57,236 bases of DNA, taken from positions 1 through 57,236 of the forward strand of contig JAAUZJ010000011.1 in the NCBI GenBank assembly GCA_014804695.1, in the 5' to 3' direction. Positions within the stretch are counted from its first letter, which is position 1. Each line of letters begins with the position of its first letter. Source of the stretch: Lachnospiraceae bacterium (GTDB lineage Bacteria; Bacillota; Clostridia; Lachnospirales; Lachnospiraceae). The translations under genes and the position numbers were made by a program. The notes beneath the pieces were generated by a model. It was given only the letters and a program-made list of their open reading frames with translations, ran no database searches and was not told the DNA's origin. Below are positions 8,331-17,395 of this stretch, one piece after another.

Positions 8331-9839
8331 ATGTTATTCAATTCCTTTATATTCATCTTCATATTCCTGCCCATTACATTAATTGGCTGGTATATATTAA
8401 ACAAATACAAACACAGCGAACTGGCTAAAACTTTTTTAGCCGGTATGTCTTTATGGTTTTACGGCTATTTTAATTTCTATTATCTTGCAATTATTATAGT
8501 CAGCATCATAATTAATTATTTACTGAGCTTTGCCCTCACTTTTGCCGAAGATAAAACATGGGAAAAAAATGCATCCCGCGCCGGCCTGCTAACCGGAATA
8601 TCCTTTAACCTTGGACTGTTATTTTACTTTAAGTATTATGACTTCTTTATAGAAAATATAAATTATGCATTTCATACCAATTTTAATCTGAAGCATATAC
8701 TGCTGCCGCTTGGCATCAGCTTCTTTACCTTCCAGCAGCTTTCTTTTATAATAGACCGCTGTCTTGGCCGGGCGGAGCATTATTCGTTTATAAACTACGT
8801 GACCTTTGTTACCTTTTTCCCACAATTAATTGCCGGTCCGATCGTGTTATATAAGGAAATCATTCCTCAGTTTGAAAACGCAGATAACCGTAAATTCAAT
8901 GCCGCAAATTTTTCCGAAGGCATAGTTCTATTTGTTCTTGGACTTGGTAAAAAGGTGCTTATCGCAGATGTATTCGGGCTGGTCGTCAATTACGGTTTTG
9001 CGCAGACTTATAGTCTTGATACCGTCTCAACGATTTTGGTTATATTATCTTATACATTTGAAATTTATTTTGATTTCAGCGGATATTCCGATATGGCAAT
9101 GGGACTTGGCAGAATGTTTAATATCATTATTCCTGTCAATTTCAACTCTCCTTACCGCGCCTGCTCGGTCAAAGAACTGTGGCAGCGCTGGCATATAACC
9201 CTGTCGCGCTTTTTTATCACCTATGTATACATTCCCCTTGGCGGCAGTAAAAAGGGGAAACTGCGCACCATAATAAATACTATAATCATATTCTTCTTAA
9301 GCGGCCTTTGGCATGGAGCGGCCTGGACATACATTGCGTGGGGCACTATGCAGGGGCTTCTGGTGGCCTGGGATAATCTCGGAATCGTAGGAATCAAAGG
9401 AAAAGAAGAAAAAATACCTTCCAAATTCCACATACCCGCATGGCTTGGCTGGTTTTTAACCTTTTCTTTCTTTAATTTGTCCCTGTTCTTCTTTAGAAGC
9501 GAAAGTATGGCGGGTGCGGTGCAGATGTTTAAGAACCTGTTTGCTTTTAATTATACCGGAAAAATGTTCGAAGTTGCGGCAGCAATGGATATTTCAGAAT
9601 TTTATGTTGTACGCGAGGCTTTAAGTATAGCGGCTCCGGACGTTGTAAAATATGCATATTTACTGCTTCTTATTGTATATCTGGCAGTATCATTCTTTTT
9701 GATATTCAGAAAAAATGCATTGGAAATCGCAACGGATGGAAAGTTTGGTCCGGTGAAATGCTGGGCGGTGTCGATTATTTTTGTCTGGTGCGTAATTTCA
9801 TTATCACAGGTTAGTACGTTTTTGTATTTTAATTTTTAG
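8331..9839 (+). CDS. MBOAT-family membrane O-acyltransferase (AlgI/DltB-like)
   Basis: This 502-residue polytopic membrane protein of the membrane-bound O-acyltransferase family moves acyl groups, usually acetyl, across the membrane to a surface polymer. Family marks are the F-P-Q-L-I-A-G-P-I motif (about residue 165), the D-F-S-G-Y-S-D-M-A-M-G segment (about 250), W-H-I-T-L-S-R-F (about 285), and the S-G-L-W-H-G-A-A-W-T motif with the catalytic histidine (about 320). The ATG at 8331 has GGAG five bases upstream; an in-frame TTG upstream is inside the promoter and was rejected. It is followed 54 bases later by an SGNH-like partner, the usual pairing for polysaccharide O-acetylation. Confidence 0.93.
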   Translation: MLFNSFIFIFIFLPITLIGWYILNKYKHSELAKTFLAGMSLWFYGYFNFYYLAIIIVSIIINYLLSFALTFAEDKTWEKNASRAGLLTGISFNLGLLFYFKYYDFFIENINYAFHTNFNLKHILLPLGISFFTFQQLSFIIDRCLGRAEHYSFINYVTFVTFFPQLIAGPIVLYKEIIPQFENADNRKFNAANFSEGIVLFVLGLGKKVLIADVFGLVVNYGFAQTYSLDTVSTILVILSYTFEIYFDFSGYSDMAMGLGRMFNIIIPVNFNSPYRACSVKELWQRWHITLSRFFITYVYIPLGGSKKGKLRTIINTIIIFFLSGLWHGAAWTYIAWGTMQGLLVAWDNLGIVGIKGKEEKIPSKFHIPAWLGWFLTFSFFNLSLFFFRSESMAGAVQMFKNLFAFNYTGKMFEVAAAMDISEFYVVREALSIAAPDVVKYAYLLLLIVYLAVSFFLIFRKNALEIATDGKFGPVKCWAVSIIFVWCVISLSQVSTFLYFNF

Positions 9840-9893
9840 AATTTAAAAGCAATATAACAAGCTATAGAAATAAAAACAAAAATTGGAGACGCA

Positions 9894-10955
9894 ATGCACA
9901 CAAAACATCAAAAATTTATCAAAAACTTTTTCATACAAAGCATATCGCTCATAATATTGATAATTGCAATCGTCGTAATATTCGATCCCTTTTACCAATA
10001 TCACAAACCTCTTGCAGGCTTAAAAAGCGTTCTTACGGACAAGGAGTACCAGTGTGTAGGGACACTGCGCAATTTTGATTACGACAGTCTGATCGTCGGC
10101 TCTTCCGTTTGTGAAAATTATAACAATCATTGGTTTGACGATGGTTTTAACTGCAGCGCAATAAAGGCGATACGTTCATACGGTGCAACGGCCGATTTAT
10201 GCTACCTGCTTGATATTGCATATCAGAACAGGGATTTAAAATATGTATTTTACAATATCGATCCCTCTTCACTTTCGGCAAGCACGGAGACAACTTATGA
10301 GTCCACCGGCTGCCCTATGTACCTTTACGATGCTAATTACCTGAACGATATATCCTATGTTTTAAACAAGGACGTTCTTATGGAAAAAATTCCGTACATG
10401 CTGGCTTTTTCCTTTAAAAGCGATTATGACGAGGGCAATTCCTATAACTGGGCACAGTGGAAATATTTCAACAAAGAGCTGGCAACCGGTATGTATAACA
10501 GGCGCTCTTCTATTCTTCCCATGTATGAGAAAACTTATTTCGAGGACGAGCTTTCAGGAAATATAGCCCTGCTTACCTCTCTGGTAGAGTCGCATCCGGA
10601 AACCACGTTTAAATTCTTCTTCTCACCCTATTCTATGCTTTGGTGGGATAACGCATACCGAAGCGGCGAACGCGACGCCTGCCTCTATAATGAAAGTCAG
10701 GCAATAGGGACTTTGCTTAAATACGACAATGTGGAAATTTATTACTATCAGGATATGGAAGAAGTCATTACCAATCTGGATAACTACATGGATATGATTC
10801 ACTTTTCAAAAGATATTAACCAGCTGGTCTGTGAAAAATTGATTGCAGGGGAAGATCGTCTCACTATGGATAACTATGAGGGCAGACTTCAGGGTATGTA
10901 CGAATTGTCGGAAAGGATTGTAAAAGAAGATATTTTGGAGTATTATTCTAAATAA
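9894..10955 (+). CDS. Membrane-anchored SGNH-like protein, partner of the MBOAT enzyme
   Basis: The 353-residue product has one N-terminal membrane segment (about residues 14-34) and an extracellular domain. V-G-S-S-V-C-E-N (about residue 66) resembles the nucleophile block of SGNH hydrolases and a late D-M-I-H-F-S (about residue 303) resembles the Asp-x-x-His block. These match the AlgJ/AlgX-type acyl carriers or hydrolases that accept the acyl group from an MBOAT protein and place it on a polysaccharide. The classical G-D-S reads G-S-S here. GGAG precedes the ATG by six to seven bases. The acceptor polymer is unknown. Confidence 0.7.
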   Translation: MHTKHQKFIKNFFIQSISLIILIIAIVVIFDPFYQYHKPLAGLKSVLTDKEYQCVGTLRNFDYDSLIVGSSVCENYNNHWFDDGFNCSAIKAIRSYGATADLCYLLDIAYQNRDLKYVFYNIDPSSLSASTETTYESTGCPMYLYDANYLNDISYVLNKDVLMEKIPYMLAFSFKSDYDEGNSYNWAQWKYFNKELATGMYNRRSSILPMYEKTYFEDELSGNIALLTSLVESHPETTFKFFFSPYSMLWWDNAYRSGERDACLYNESQAIGTLLKYDNVEIYYYQDMEEVITNLDNYMDMIHFSKDINQLVCEKLIAGEDRLTMDNYEGRLQGMYELSERIVKEDILEYYSK

Positions 10956-10965
10956 AGTAATAGAC

Positions 10966-11100
10966 ACTTGCGAGACGGATGTCCAAGTAACGAACTGAGA
11001 CAATATAAACAAAAAGCGGGGTTCGACCGCGGGAGCGAACTCACCCCTTCTTTTTGTTTATATTATCTCAGTTCTGGTCATTGGAATTGAGTTCGCAATT
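10966..11100. repeat. Palindromic element, copy 2
   Basis: Core arms lie at 10992-11021 and 11044-11074: GAACTGAGAC then AATATAAACAAAAA then GGGG, and its near-exact complement. The loop is TTCGACCGCGGGAGCGAAC, in which GTTCG and CGAAC can pair again. Outer repeats TTGCGA (10968-10973) and TCGCAA (11093-11098) bracket the element. The left flank ends ACGAAC and the right begins GTTCTGGTC, so its polarity is opposite to copies 1, 4 and 5. It starts 11 bases after the SGNH-like gene and ends 58 bases (core) before the exodeoxyribonuclease start. Confidence 0.9.
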
Positions 11101-11132
11101 GACTATATTAATAGTAACGAGAGGAAAAAACT

Positions 11133-11885
11133 ATGAAACTAATATCATGGAATGTAAACGGGCTTAGAGCCTGCGTTGGAAAAGGATTTATGGATTTTTT
11201 CAAAGAACAGGACGCAGATATATTTTGCTTACAAGAAACCAAGCTCCAAGAAGGGCAAATTGAATTAGATTTATCCGGCTATCATCAGTATTGGAATTAT
11301 GCTGAGAAAAAAGGCTATTCCGGAACTGCAATTTTTACCAAAGAGGAGCCTCTTTCGGTGGTGTACGGAATGGGAATCGAGGAACATGACCATGAAGGGC
11401 GTGTAATTACGCTTGAATTTCCGGAATTTTACATGATTACGGTCTATACTCCGAATTCTAAAGACGGACTGGCAAGGCTGGACTACCGTATGCAGTGGGA
11501 AGATGATTTTCTTGCTTACATCAAAAAGTTAGAAGCAAATAAACCGGTTATTTTCTGCGGTGATCTGAATGTAGCACATAACGATATTGATTTAAAAAAT
11601 CCGAAAAGCAATCATAAAAATCCCGGCTTTACGGACGAAGAGCGAGGGAAATTTACGGTTATTACACAGTCAGGGCTGATTGATACTTTCCGGTATTTTT
11701 ATCCCGATTTAGAGGATGCTTATTCGTGGTGGTCCTATCGCTTCCATGCAAGAGAGAAAAATATCGGGTGGCGCATTGATTATTTTGTCGTTTCAGAATC
11801 TTTGAAAAGCCGTTTGGAAGATGCAGTTATTTATAAAGATATCTTAGGCTCGGATCATTGTCCGGTTGGGTTGATACTTAAGTAA
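11133..11885 (+). CDS. exoA: Exodeoxyribonuclease III / AP endonuclease
   Basis: This 250-residue enzyme of the exonuclease III family nicks DNA at abasic sites and degrades 3' ends during base excision repair. Motifs run in order: SWNVNGLRA at the N-terminus, LQETKLQ (metal-binding Glu, about residue 36), G-D-L-N-V-A-H (catalytic Asp and Asn, about 148), W-W-S-Y-R (about 200), and the final G-S-D-H-C-P-V with the catalytic Asp-His pair (about 241-243). It is full length. GAGAGG lies about eight bases before the ATG. It follows palindromic element 2 and faces the ABC permease genes convergently. Confidence 0.95.
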   Translation: MKLISWNVNGLRACVGKGFMDFFKEQDADIFCLQETKLQEGQIELDLSGYHQYWNYAEKKGYSGTAIFTKEEPLSVVYGMGIEEHDHEGRVITLEFPEFYMITVYTPNSKDGLARLDYRMQWEDDFLAYIKKLEANKPVIFCGDLNVAHNDIDLKNPKSNHKNPGFTDEERGKFTVITQSGLIDTFRYFYPDLEDAYSWWSYRFHAREKNIGWRIDYFVVSESLKSRLEDAVIYKDILGSDHCPVGLILK

Positions 11886-11903
11886 AATATTAATTTTATT
11901 TAC

Positions 11904-13010
11904 CTAAAACCCCTGCTGCCCATTATACTTCCTGTACGCGGTCAATACACAGATTACCGACACTACTGCTGCCACCCCAATCGGCATCAGCCAGATATCA
12001 TAAATATCGTCAATCACCCTATATATAACCATAAAAACCGGAGCTGCGGCTAAAATTTTCCCAATTCCGACAAAGCCGTCTGTAAACATCGCCGCCAATA
12101 CAGGTCCTCCAAAACAGGCCGCAGCAACCGCTACCGCATGAAAAGAATTTTTGCAGCGGGCAGAAATACATATGGTGATCGCACATAAAAATATGAATCC
12201 GAAAAGACTAAGCACTACCGCTATTAATATATAATAATACATAGGTATCATTCTCTCCGGCCAAGGCAGCAAACCGTCTACTACCATGCCATTATAACAA
12301 TTTAAACCATCAAAACCATAAACAATCCCACACAATGACAAATCCAGCAAAAATATCACAGCCCAAATAACGCCCGTTATTGTAAATGCAGCAGCTACTT
12401 TTGCATATACATCCGTTTTCCTGCCTTCTACTGTAGTAAATATTAACGGCAGCATCTTAGTCTGCCTCTCATTGGCAAAAATTATAGAAAGACTGAGCTG
12501 CACCAGTATACTCCCCATAATCATGCTCATCGACAACACCTCTAAGAAAGCGCTCCAGCCATGATAATATTCTAATATTATTTCTTTTCCGCTAAGTTCC
12601 ATAACCGCCCATAATGATGAATCGGCAATCGGACACGTCTTCTTTCCCACCCGGTAGTCATATTGGCTTATCATATATCCGTCCGATAAGTTATAATCCA
12701 AAACAAACTGAGTTAGAAAATTTGCATCCCTGAAATGGTTCCAGCCACTTTCAACCTTACGCGGGAACCCATATTTTTCTGCAATCTGCTCCACTTTTTC
12801 ATCCGTTAAAACACCTTTAAACTCTTCCGTAATCTGCCTGTTAATTTGCACGGCTCTGTATCCGATATATCTGACGCCGTCTACGGTCGCTTCCTCGTCC
12901 AAAACCTGCATACCAAAAGCAAATAGCAATATTACAATAACGCATACCGAACTTACAACAAAAATTTTTCTATGACAAATTTTATATATCTCCATCTTAT
13001 ATAACGCCAT
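11904..13010 (-). CDS. ABC-2-type permease-like membrane protein, paralogue B of a tandem pair
   Basis: The 368-residue product has an N-terminal membrane segment (about residues 12-32). A conserved outside region follows with V-D-G-V-R-Y-x-G-Y and V-L-T-D-E-K-V patterns, then five or so membrane segments from residue 150 onwards. It is a clear paralogue of the upstream neighbour: both share the D-G-V-R-Y, Q-I-T-E-E and E-K-Y-G-F-P blocks and the cytoplasmic N-E-R-Q-T-K-M motif after the second segment. It probably forms the membrane part of an ABC exporter with the ATPase at 14250. AGGAGG abuts an in-frame ATG at 13022; the ATG at 13010 has workable spacing and was chosen. Confidence 0.75.
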   Translation of the reverse strand: MALYKMEIYKICHRKIFVVSSVCVIVILLFAFGMQVLDEEATVDGVRYIGYRAVQINRQITEEFKGVLTDEKVEQIAEKYGFPRKVESGWNHFRDANFLTQFVLDYNLSDGYMISQYDYRVGKKTCPIADSSLWAVMELSGKEIILEYYHGWSAFLEVLSMSMIMGSILVQLSLSIIFANERQTKMLPLIFTTVEGRKTDVYAKVAAAFTITGVIWAVIFLLDLSLCGIVYGFDGLNCYNGMVVDGLLPWPERMIPMYYYILIAVVLSLFGFIFLCAITICISARCKNSFHAVAVAAACFGGPVLAAMFTDGFVGIGKILAAAPVFMVIYRVIDDIYDIWLMPIGVAAVVSVICVLTAYRKYNGQQGF

Positions 13011-13052
13011 TTTTATAACCATCCTCCTATCTCGGCCTGCAAGTTTGTGTCA

Positions 13053-14195
13053 TCAGACACAATCCTTTAATCCTCGTTCAGTTCTATACGCAACCGCTGT
13101 GAAAAGAACAAATTCCGCCGCCGATATTGCCATAAACACATATACACCACCTAAACTCCGACAATCATTCATCGGATATAAAATAGAATATATAGGCGAA
13201 GAGTATGTAAGTAAAGCACACATCAGTGATACTATAATACGGCCGAGCAAATTATAACAACTTCTAAAAAGCATAAACATTAAGACCGGCATCCCAAAGC
13301 AGATCATCGATGTTACTATTGACGAAAACGTACTTTTAAAATATGCGGAAATGCATAGCGTAACAGCACACAATAACATGATGCCCTGCAAAGTACGTAA
13401 TAACATAACTGTAATATATGAACCTATACTCAGCATAGTTATCGGAACATATGTATTCAAGCCGCCTATCCTTATTATTCCAGCCAAACAGTTCAAACCG
13501 CTGAAACCATAGACCATTCCACATAATAATAAATCCATTACAACTATGACAGACCACACACAAAACCCTACTGTCAAGGCCGCGGCAATTTTTGCACAAA
13601 TATTCTTTTTTACCCCATCTTTAGACGTAAACAACAGCTGCTGCATCTTAGTCTGTCTCTCATTGGCAAAAACCGGTGAAATACCAATTAACACTAATAT
13701 ACCTCCAATGAGCAAAGCGACCTGCAGCACTTCTGAAAAAATATACCATCCGTCAGAATATTCCAGCACTATATCTTTCCCGGTAAGACGAGCTGCCTCT
13801 CCTAAGTCCGTATCCGCAATCGGATATACGCGGGTTGCCAACTTATAATCATCCCAATCCCAGCAATAACCGTCTGATAAATAATACTCAACAAATGCGT
13901 TTAAAAAATTTTTATCCCTATAACCGGTATTTTCATCAACTTTCCCCGGAAAACCATATTTTTCTACAATGCTTTTTACCTTCTCATCAGTAAGCACACC
14001 TTGATATTCCTCAGTAATCCGCCTATTCACCTGCACCGCCTGGAATCCCTCATATCTAACCCCGTCCACATATGAACATTCACTAGCCACTTTTATTAAG
14101 AAAAAAAGCAGCAATATACCCATTGTACATACTGCCCCTATTATAAAGCTTTTCCGACAGCAAAGTTTGTATAGTTCCATTTTGTATAGTCTCAT
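13053..14195 (-). CDS. ABC-2-type permease-like membrane protein, paralogue A of a tandem pair
   Basis: This is a 380-residue polytopic protein. Its N-terminus has the same M-x-L-Y-K-M-E-x-Y-K block as its downstream paralogue, then one membrane segment, an extracellular stretch of about 120 residues and multiple segments in the C-terminal half. The V-F-A-N-E-R-Q-T-K-M motif lies at the cytoplasmic edge of the second segment. It is 43 bases downstream of the ABC ATPase and 43 bases upstream of paralogue B, so the set is one operon. The ATG at 14207 abuts the AGGAG ribosome site, so I chose the next in-frame ATG at 14195. The substrate is unknown. Confidence 0.75.
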   Translation of the reverse strand: MRLYKMELYKLCCRKSFIIGAVCTMGILLLFFLIKVASECSYVDGVRYEGFQAVQVNRRITEEYQGVLTDEKVKSIVEKYGFPGKVDENTGYRDKNFLNAFVEYYLSDGYCWDWDDYKLATRVYPIADTDLGEAARLTGKDIVLEYSDGWYIFSEVLQVALLIGGILVLIGISPVFANERQTKMQQLLFTSKDGVKKNICAKIAAALTVGFCVWSVIVVMDLLLCGMVYGFSGLNCLAGIIRIGGLNTYVPITMLSIGSYITVMLLRTLQGIMLLCAVTLCISAYFKSTFSSIVTSMICFGMPVLMFMLFRSCYNLLGRIIVSLMCALLTYSSPIYSILYPMNDCRSLGGVYVFMAISAAEFVLFTAVAYRTERGLKDCV

Positions 14196-14249
14196 TTTTA
14201 TAACCATGCTCCTATCTCAGCCTTCTAGTTTGGATCATCAGACACAACC

Positions 14250-15113
14250 TTAACTCTGTACGCAATACAAATAAACATCTTCCAATCCTGCTTCCGTACA
14301 TTTTGCATCCGAAACCGGCTTTTCTTTTGAAACAATCCTAAGCTCTACCCTATCTCCATGATTTTTCAGATTGCTGATTATATATTTTTCATTTAATATA
14401 TCCGCTTCTTTCTCTGTCACCAGACATTTCCATACGCAGCCGTTAACTTCCTTAAGCATCTCAGCTGCCGTTTTCGTCCGTATCATTTCCCCGTTTTTCA
14501 TGATCATGATTCTGTCCGCAATGTACTCCACGTCCGAAACTATATGTGTTGAAAGAATAATAATTCTATTTTTTCCCAGAGAGCTTATAATGTTACGAAA
14601 ACGCACTCTTTCTTTAGGATCCAGACCTGACGTTGGCTCATCCAGAATCAGAATTTCCGGATCATTTAAAAGCGCCTGTGCAATCCCGACTCTTCTTAAC
14701 ATTCCGCCGGAAAAGGTTTTTAGCTTTTTATTCTTTACTTCCATAAGATCCACTATATTTAGAAGCTCGTCAATCCTCTCCCTGGCATAGTCTTGTGGAA
14801 TAGCCTTAAGCGCCGCCATATAATTCAAAAACCGGTATGCGCTGAAATCCTCATAGTATCCAAAATCTTGCGGCAGATATCCCAGAAGGCTCCTATACTC
14901 GCCGCCCATCTGTTCAATTTCCCTTCCATCGCATAAAATCCTTCCCTGCGTAGGTTCCAAAATACCGCAGATAATTCTCATAAGCGTAGTTTTTCCTGCA
15001 CCATTTTCTCCTAGCAGACCATACACGCCATTTTGTAATGTCAGATTAATATTTTGAACTGCTGTCTTTTCTTTAAAAGTTTTATTAACATTAATTAACT
15101 CTAATTCGTGCAT
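14250..15113 (-). CDS. ABC transporter ATP-binding protein
   Basis: This 287-residue ATPase is of the drug/peptide exporter type (CcmA/BcrA-like). Walker A is GENGAGKTT (about residues 35-43), the Q-loop sits in G-Y-L-P-Q-D-F-G, the signature is F-S-G-G-M-L-R-R (about 134), Walker B is ILILDEPTSGLDP (about 154), and the switch histidine is in L-S-T-H-I. The signature reads SGGM rather than SGGQ, common in this subfamily. It overlaps the preceding membrane protein gene by 13 bases (ATG inside the last codons), a sign of translational coupling. With the two downstream permeases it likely forms an exporter under control of the sigma factor at 15925. Confidence 0.93.
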   Translation of the reverse strand: MHELELINVNKTFKEKTAVQNINLTLQNGVYGLLGENGAGKTTLMRIICGILEPTQGRILCDGREIEQMGGEYRSLLGYLPQDFGYYEDFSAYRFLNYMAALKAIPQDYARERIDELLNIVDLMEVKNKKLKTFSGGMLRRVGIAQALLNDPEILILDEPTSGLDPKERVRFRNIISSLGKNRIIILSTHIVSDVEYIADRIMIMKNGEMIRTKTAAEMLKEVNGCVWKCLVTEKEADILNEKYIISNLKNHGDRVELRIVSKEKPVSDAKCTEAGLEDVYLYCVQS

Positions 15114-15883
15114 ATCATCTCTCCTTTTTTAATTCCGCTGAATAAGATTTTTATCTGCAAAACGAGTATAAATAACCCCACCATAAAAGCAACTCCCCAT
15201 ACAACAATCGCCGTCGCCTTATACAGCTTTGGACTTAACGACAATACAAAAAATAACGCCATTGTAAAAATACCAGCCATCACTAAAAGATAAGATTTTT
15301 TCCGTCCGGCTTCCATAAGCAATACTCCCAGACAAACACATTCCGTAAATACAAACGGCACTAGGATATATAACGCAATGTGAACTAATTCAATTTTCCA
15401 TCCATATCCTGCAAACAAAATCTCAACGCTAAAAAGCATCAGATTAATAATCCCGGATATAAGCATCTGAAACGCCACAATCTGCTTTACGTTGAAATAG
15501 CAGCTCTCGCTGATTTCCGCAATGCCGGAGGAAAATACGCGGGAAATTTCCAAGATAGAGACCACCGCCAAAATTCCGGATAAGAGCATTGAAAATATTA
15601 TAATATCCTCTTTCTCTACTCTGCGCATTTTCATAACGCATGTTATTAAAATTAAGGTAACACACAACATAAGATGTATAACTGTCATGGATTTATCCAT
15701 ATACCTTAACTGATTTAGTAGAATTCCTTTTCTGCCATTTAAAACACGGAACTGCTTTCTCTCAATATTTTTTTGCAGCAGCAGTAATGTATCTTCTTTT
15801 CTTTTTTCATCAATTTTTATCATGCTGTCGGTAATACGGAATTTGTCTTTTATTTCTCCATTTATATAATCTTTATTCTTCAT
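15101..15883 (-). CDS. Membrane protein, probable anti-sigma or sensor partner of the ECF sigma factor
   Basis: This is a 260-residue protein whose first 75 residues are cytoplasmic, charged and helical (many Lys, Glu, Arg). Six membrane segments follow (about residues 78-98, 106-126, 145-165, 172-192, 198-217 and 228-250). I do not recognise a named family. Its position directly after an ECF sigma gene (41-base gap) and its soluble N-terminus suggest an anti-sigma or signal-relay role, by analogy with other ECF operons. It overlaps the ATPase gene. A short out-of-frame ATG lies right after the AGAAAGG ribosome site upstream of the chosen start. Confidence 0.65.
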   Translation of the reverse strand: MKNKDYINGEIKDKFRITDSMIKIDEKRKEDTLLLLQKNIERKQFRVLNGRKGILLNQLRYMDKSMTVIHLMLCVTLILITCVMKMRRVEKEDIIIFSMLLSGILAVVSILEISRVFSSGIAEISESCYFNVKQIVAFQMLISGIINLMLFSVEILFAGYGWKIELVHIALYILVPFVFTECVCLGVLLMEAGRKKSYLLVMAGIFTMALFFVLSLSPKLYKATAIVVWGVAFMVGLFILVLQIKILFSGIKKGEMICTN

Positions 15884-15924
15884 TAATAATCATACCTTTC
15901 TCGCTACCTGCGGCATTTACGCCT

Positions 15925-16461
15925 TTATATACCTATACCATTTCCGCTCTGCCAGTCCTTAAGCAGTTTGTTTAATTTCTTAATTCCAAGATTATAGCGC
16001 GACTTTACAGTAGAAATATTACAGCCAAGGAACTTTGCAATCTCCATAAACTTAAATTCCTCATAAATACGTAAAATAATAACCTCTCTTTGCTGCTCCG
16101 GGATTTCCATAAGAGCATCCCTAAGAAACATTCTGTTTTCCACGGCGCCTATCTGTTTATCTTCCCTGCCGGACTGTGTGATTTCATCAATCGAAACCGT
16201 ATCTTTTTTATTCCGGAAATAGTCATAGCATAAATTACGCGCAATAATAAGCAGATACCCTTTTAGATTTTTATACTGATAAGAATCAACATATCTTATG
16301 AATTTTAAAAATACCTCCTGGGCAATGTCATAAGAATCTGTTTCGTTTCCTGTCAGATAAAAGCAAAAGCGGTATATTTCATCATAATAGTTATTAATAA
16401 TGATATTAAGCGCCTCTTTACTTCCGTTATGAACTTTCCGGATTAGTTCCTTATCTGTCAC
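15925..16461 (-). CDS. ECF-type RNA polymerase sigma factor (first of two)
   Basis: This 178-residue sigma-70 family factor has only regions 2 and 4. Region 2 has F-C-F-Y-L-T-G-N, D-S-Y-D-I-A-Q-E-V-F-L-K-F and the core-binding stretch N-L-C-Y-D-Y-F-R (residues about 25-95). Region 4 has I-P-E-Q-Q-R-E-V-I-I-L-R and the helix-turn-helix M-E-I-A-K-F-L-G-C-N-I-S-T-V-K-S-R-Y (about 125-165). It heads the operon that continues with a membrane protein, an ABC ATPase and two permeases, all of which it may activate. GAGGAAG is about five bases before the ATG. Confidence 0.93.
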   Translation of the reverse strand: MTDKELIRKVHNGSKEALNIIINNYYDEIYRFCFYLTGNETDSYDIAQEVFLKFIRYVDSYQYKNLKGYLLIIARNLCYDYFRNKKDTVSIDEITQSGREDKQIGAVENRMFLRDALMEIPEQQREVIILRIYEEFKFMEIAKFLGCNISTVKSRYNLGIKKLNKLLKDWQSGNGIGI

Positions 16462-16624
16462 TTGCTTCCTCTTTCCTGTTTGTAAAATGTTCTACAATTA
16501 AATAACGTATTTTGATCATAAAAAGTTTATAAAATGTCAAATTTTTTTATATAATTAATAATATCATGCATCTGAAATTATAAACAACGGACAGCACGCT
16601 CCGCAAACTGTCCTTATGTTAATA

Positions 16625-16651
16625 AAAAAGACCGCCAAAAACGGTCTTTTT
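16625..16651. terminator. Intrinsic terminator downstream of the prenyltransferase gene region / upstream of sigma operon
   Basis: AAAAAGACCG and CGGTCTTTTT form a stem around a seven-base CAAAAAC-type loop, with A and T tracts on the two sides so it can act in both directions. It sits in the gap between the prenyltransferase stop (16686) and the sigma factor start (16461). On the minus strand it ends transcripts coming from the prenyltransferase. A second small hairpin, GGACAG/CTGTCC, is at 16589-16613. Confidence 0.75.
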
Positions 16652-16685
16652 AAAAACTAATTATTATATGATAAACTTTATTTTC

Positions 16686-17312
16686 CTAGCCCCCTAATGT
16701 AACATCCTGCTTCTGATACCATTGTAACGCATCATCAAATTGCTTTTCCTCATAATCCGGCCACAATTCTTTTATAATATAGAAATCTGAATAAACGGTC
16801 TGAATAGGCAGAAAACCGGATAAACGGCACATTCCGCCCCAACGAATGACTAGGTCAATTCTGGGTATCTCACTTGATGCCCAGTTATTTTTCATATCCC
16901 ATTCCCAACCATAGTTCACTAAGAAATTTATTCTTAGGGTTTCTTTATCGCAGTCAGGCTCACGCTTGCAGCACGCATATGGAAGCAACTCAACAGGGAA
17001 ACAGGGCGAACCCGTATTACCTATCACATGCAATTCAACATTTTCTTTTTCTATCATTTTAACAGCCATAACGCAGGCTTGTGAAAATGCAGTAACCTGT
17101 TCTTTTGGACGTTTACAGTTATCTACTGTAAATCCATAATAGGTCAGTTCCCGTATGCCATAATTTCGTGCTGTCTGAAGCAGCTTCAAGCCTGCCTCTA
17201 AGCCATATGCATAGCCTTCCTCTTTTTTCAATCCCTTTTTTTCTGCCCAACGTCTGTTACCATCCGGAATGATCCCGATATGTTTTGGAATACGCTTCAC
17301 CAAAATAACCAT
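16686..17312 (-). CDS. Divergent cis-prenyltransferase (UppS-like), short form
   Basis: The product belongs to the isoprenyl transferase family that builds polyprenyl diphosphate carriers. The active-site block reads H-I-G-I-I-P-D-G-N-R-R-W-A (residues about 10-22), the archaeal-like variant of the usual bacterial M-D-G-N-G-R-W-A. The later blocks I-D-L-V-I-R-W-G-G and R-L-S-G-F-L-P-I-Q are present (about 150-172). At 208 residues it is short (usual 230-250), and the S-E-N-W block reads V-D-N-C. It is probably a second paralogue with another chain length or substrate, not the housekeeping enzyme. The start is uncertain: the ATG at 17312 abuts the ribosome site and a GTG at 17300 is possible. 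Confidence 0.8.
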   Translation of the reverse strand: MVILVKRIPKHIGIIPDGNRRWAEKKGLKKEEGYAYGLEAGLKLLQTARNYGIRELTYYGFTVDNCKRPKEQVTAFSQACVMAVKMIEKENVELHVIGNTGSPCFPVELLPYACCKREPDCDKETLRINFLVNYGWEWDMKNNWASSEIPRIDLVIRWGGMCRLSGFLPIQTVYSDFYIIKELWPDYEEKQFDDALQWYQKQDVTLGG

Positions 17313-17395
17313 GCCTTTCTCTCAGCCTGTAATAATAGTTTTTAAACTAACTGCTTTTATAAATATGGGCAGATTTTGAGAATCTATACATTTAA

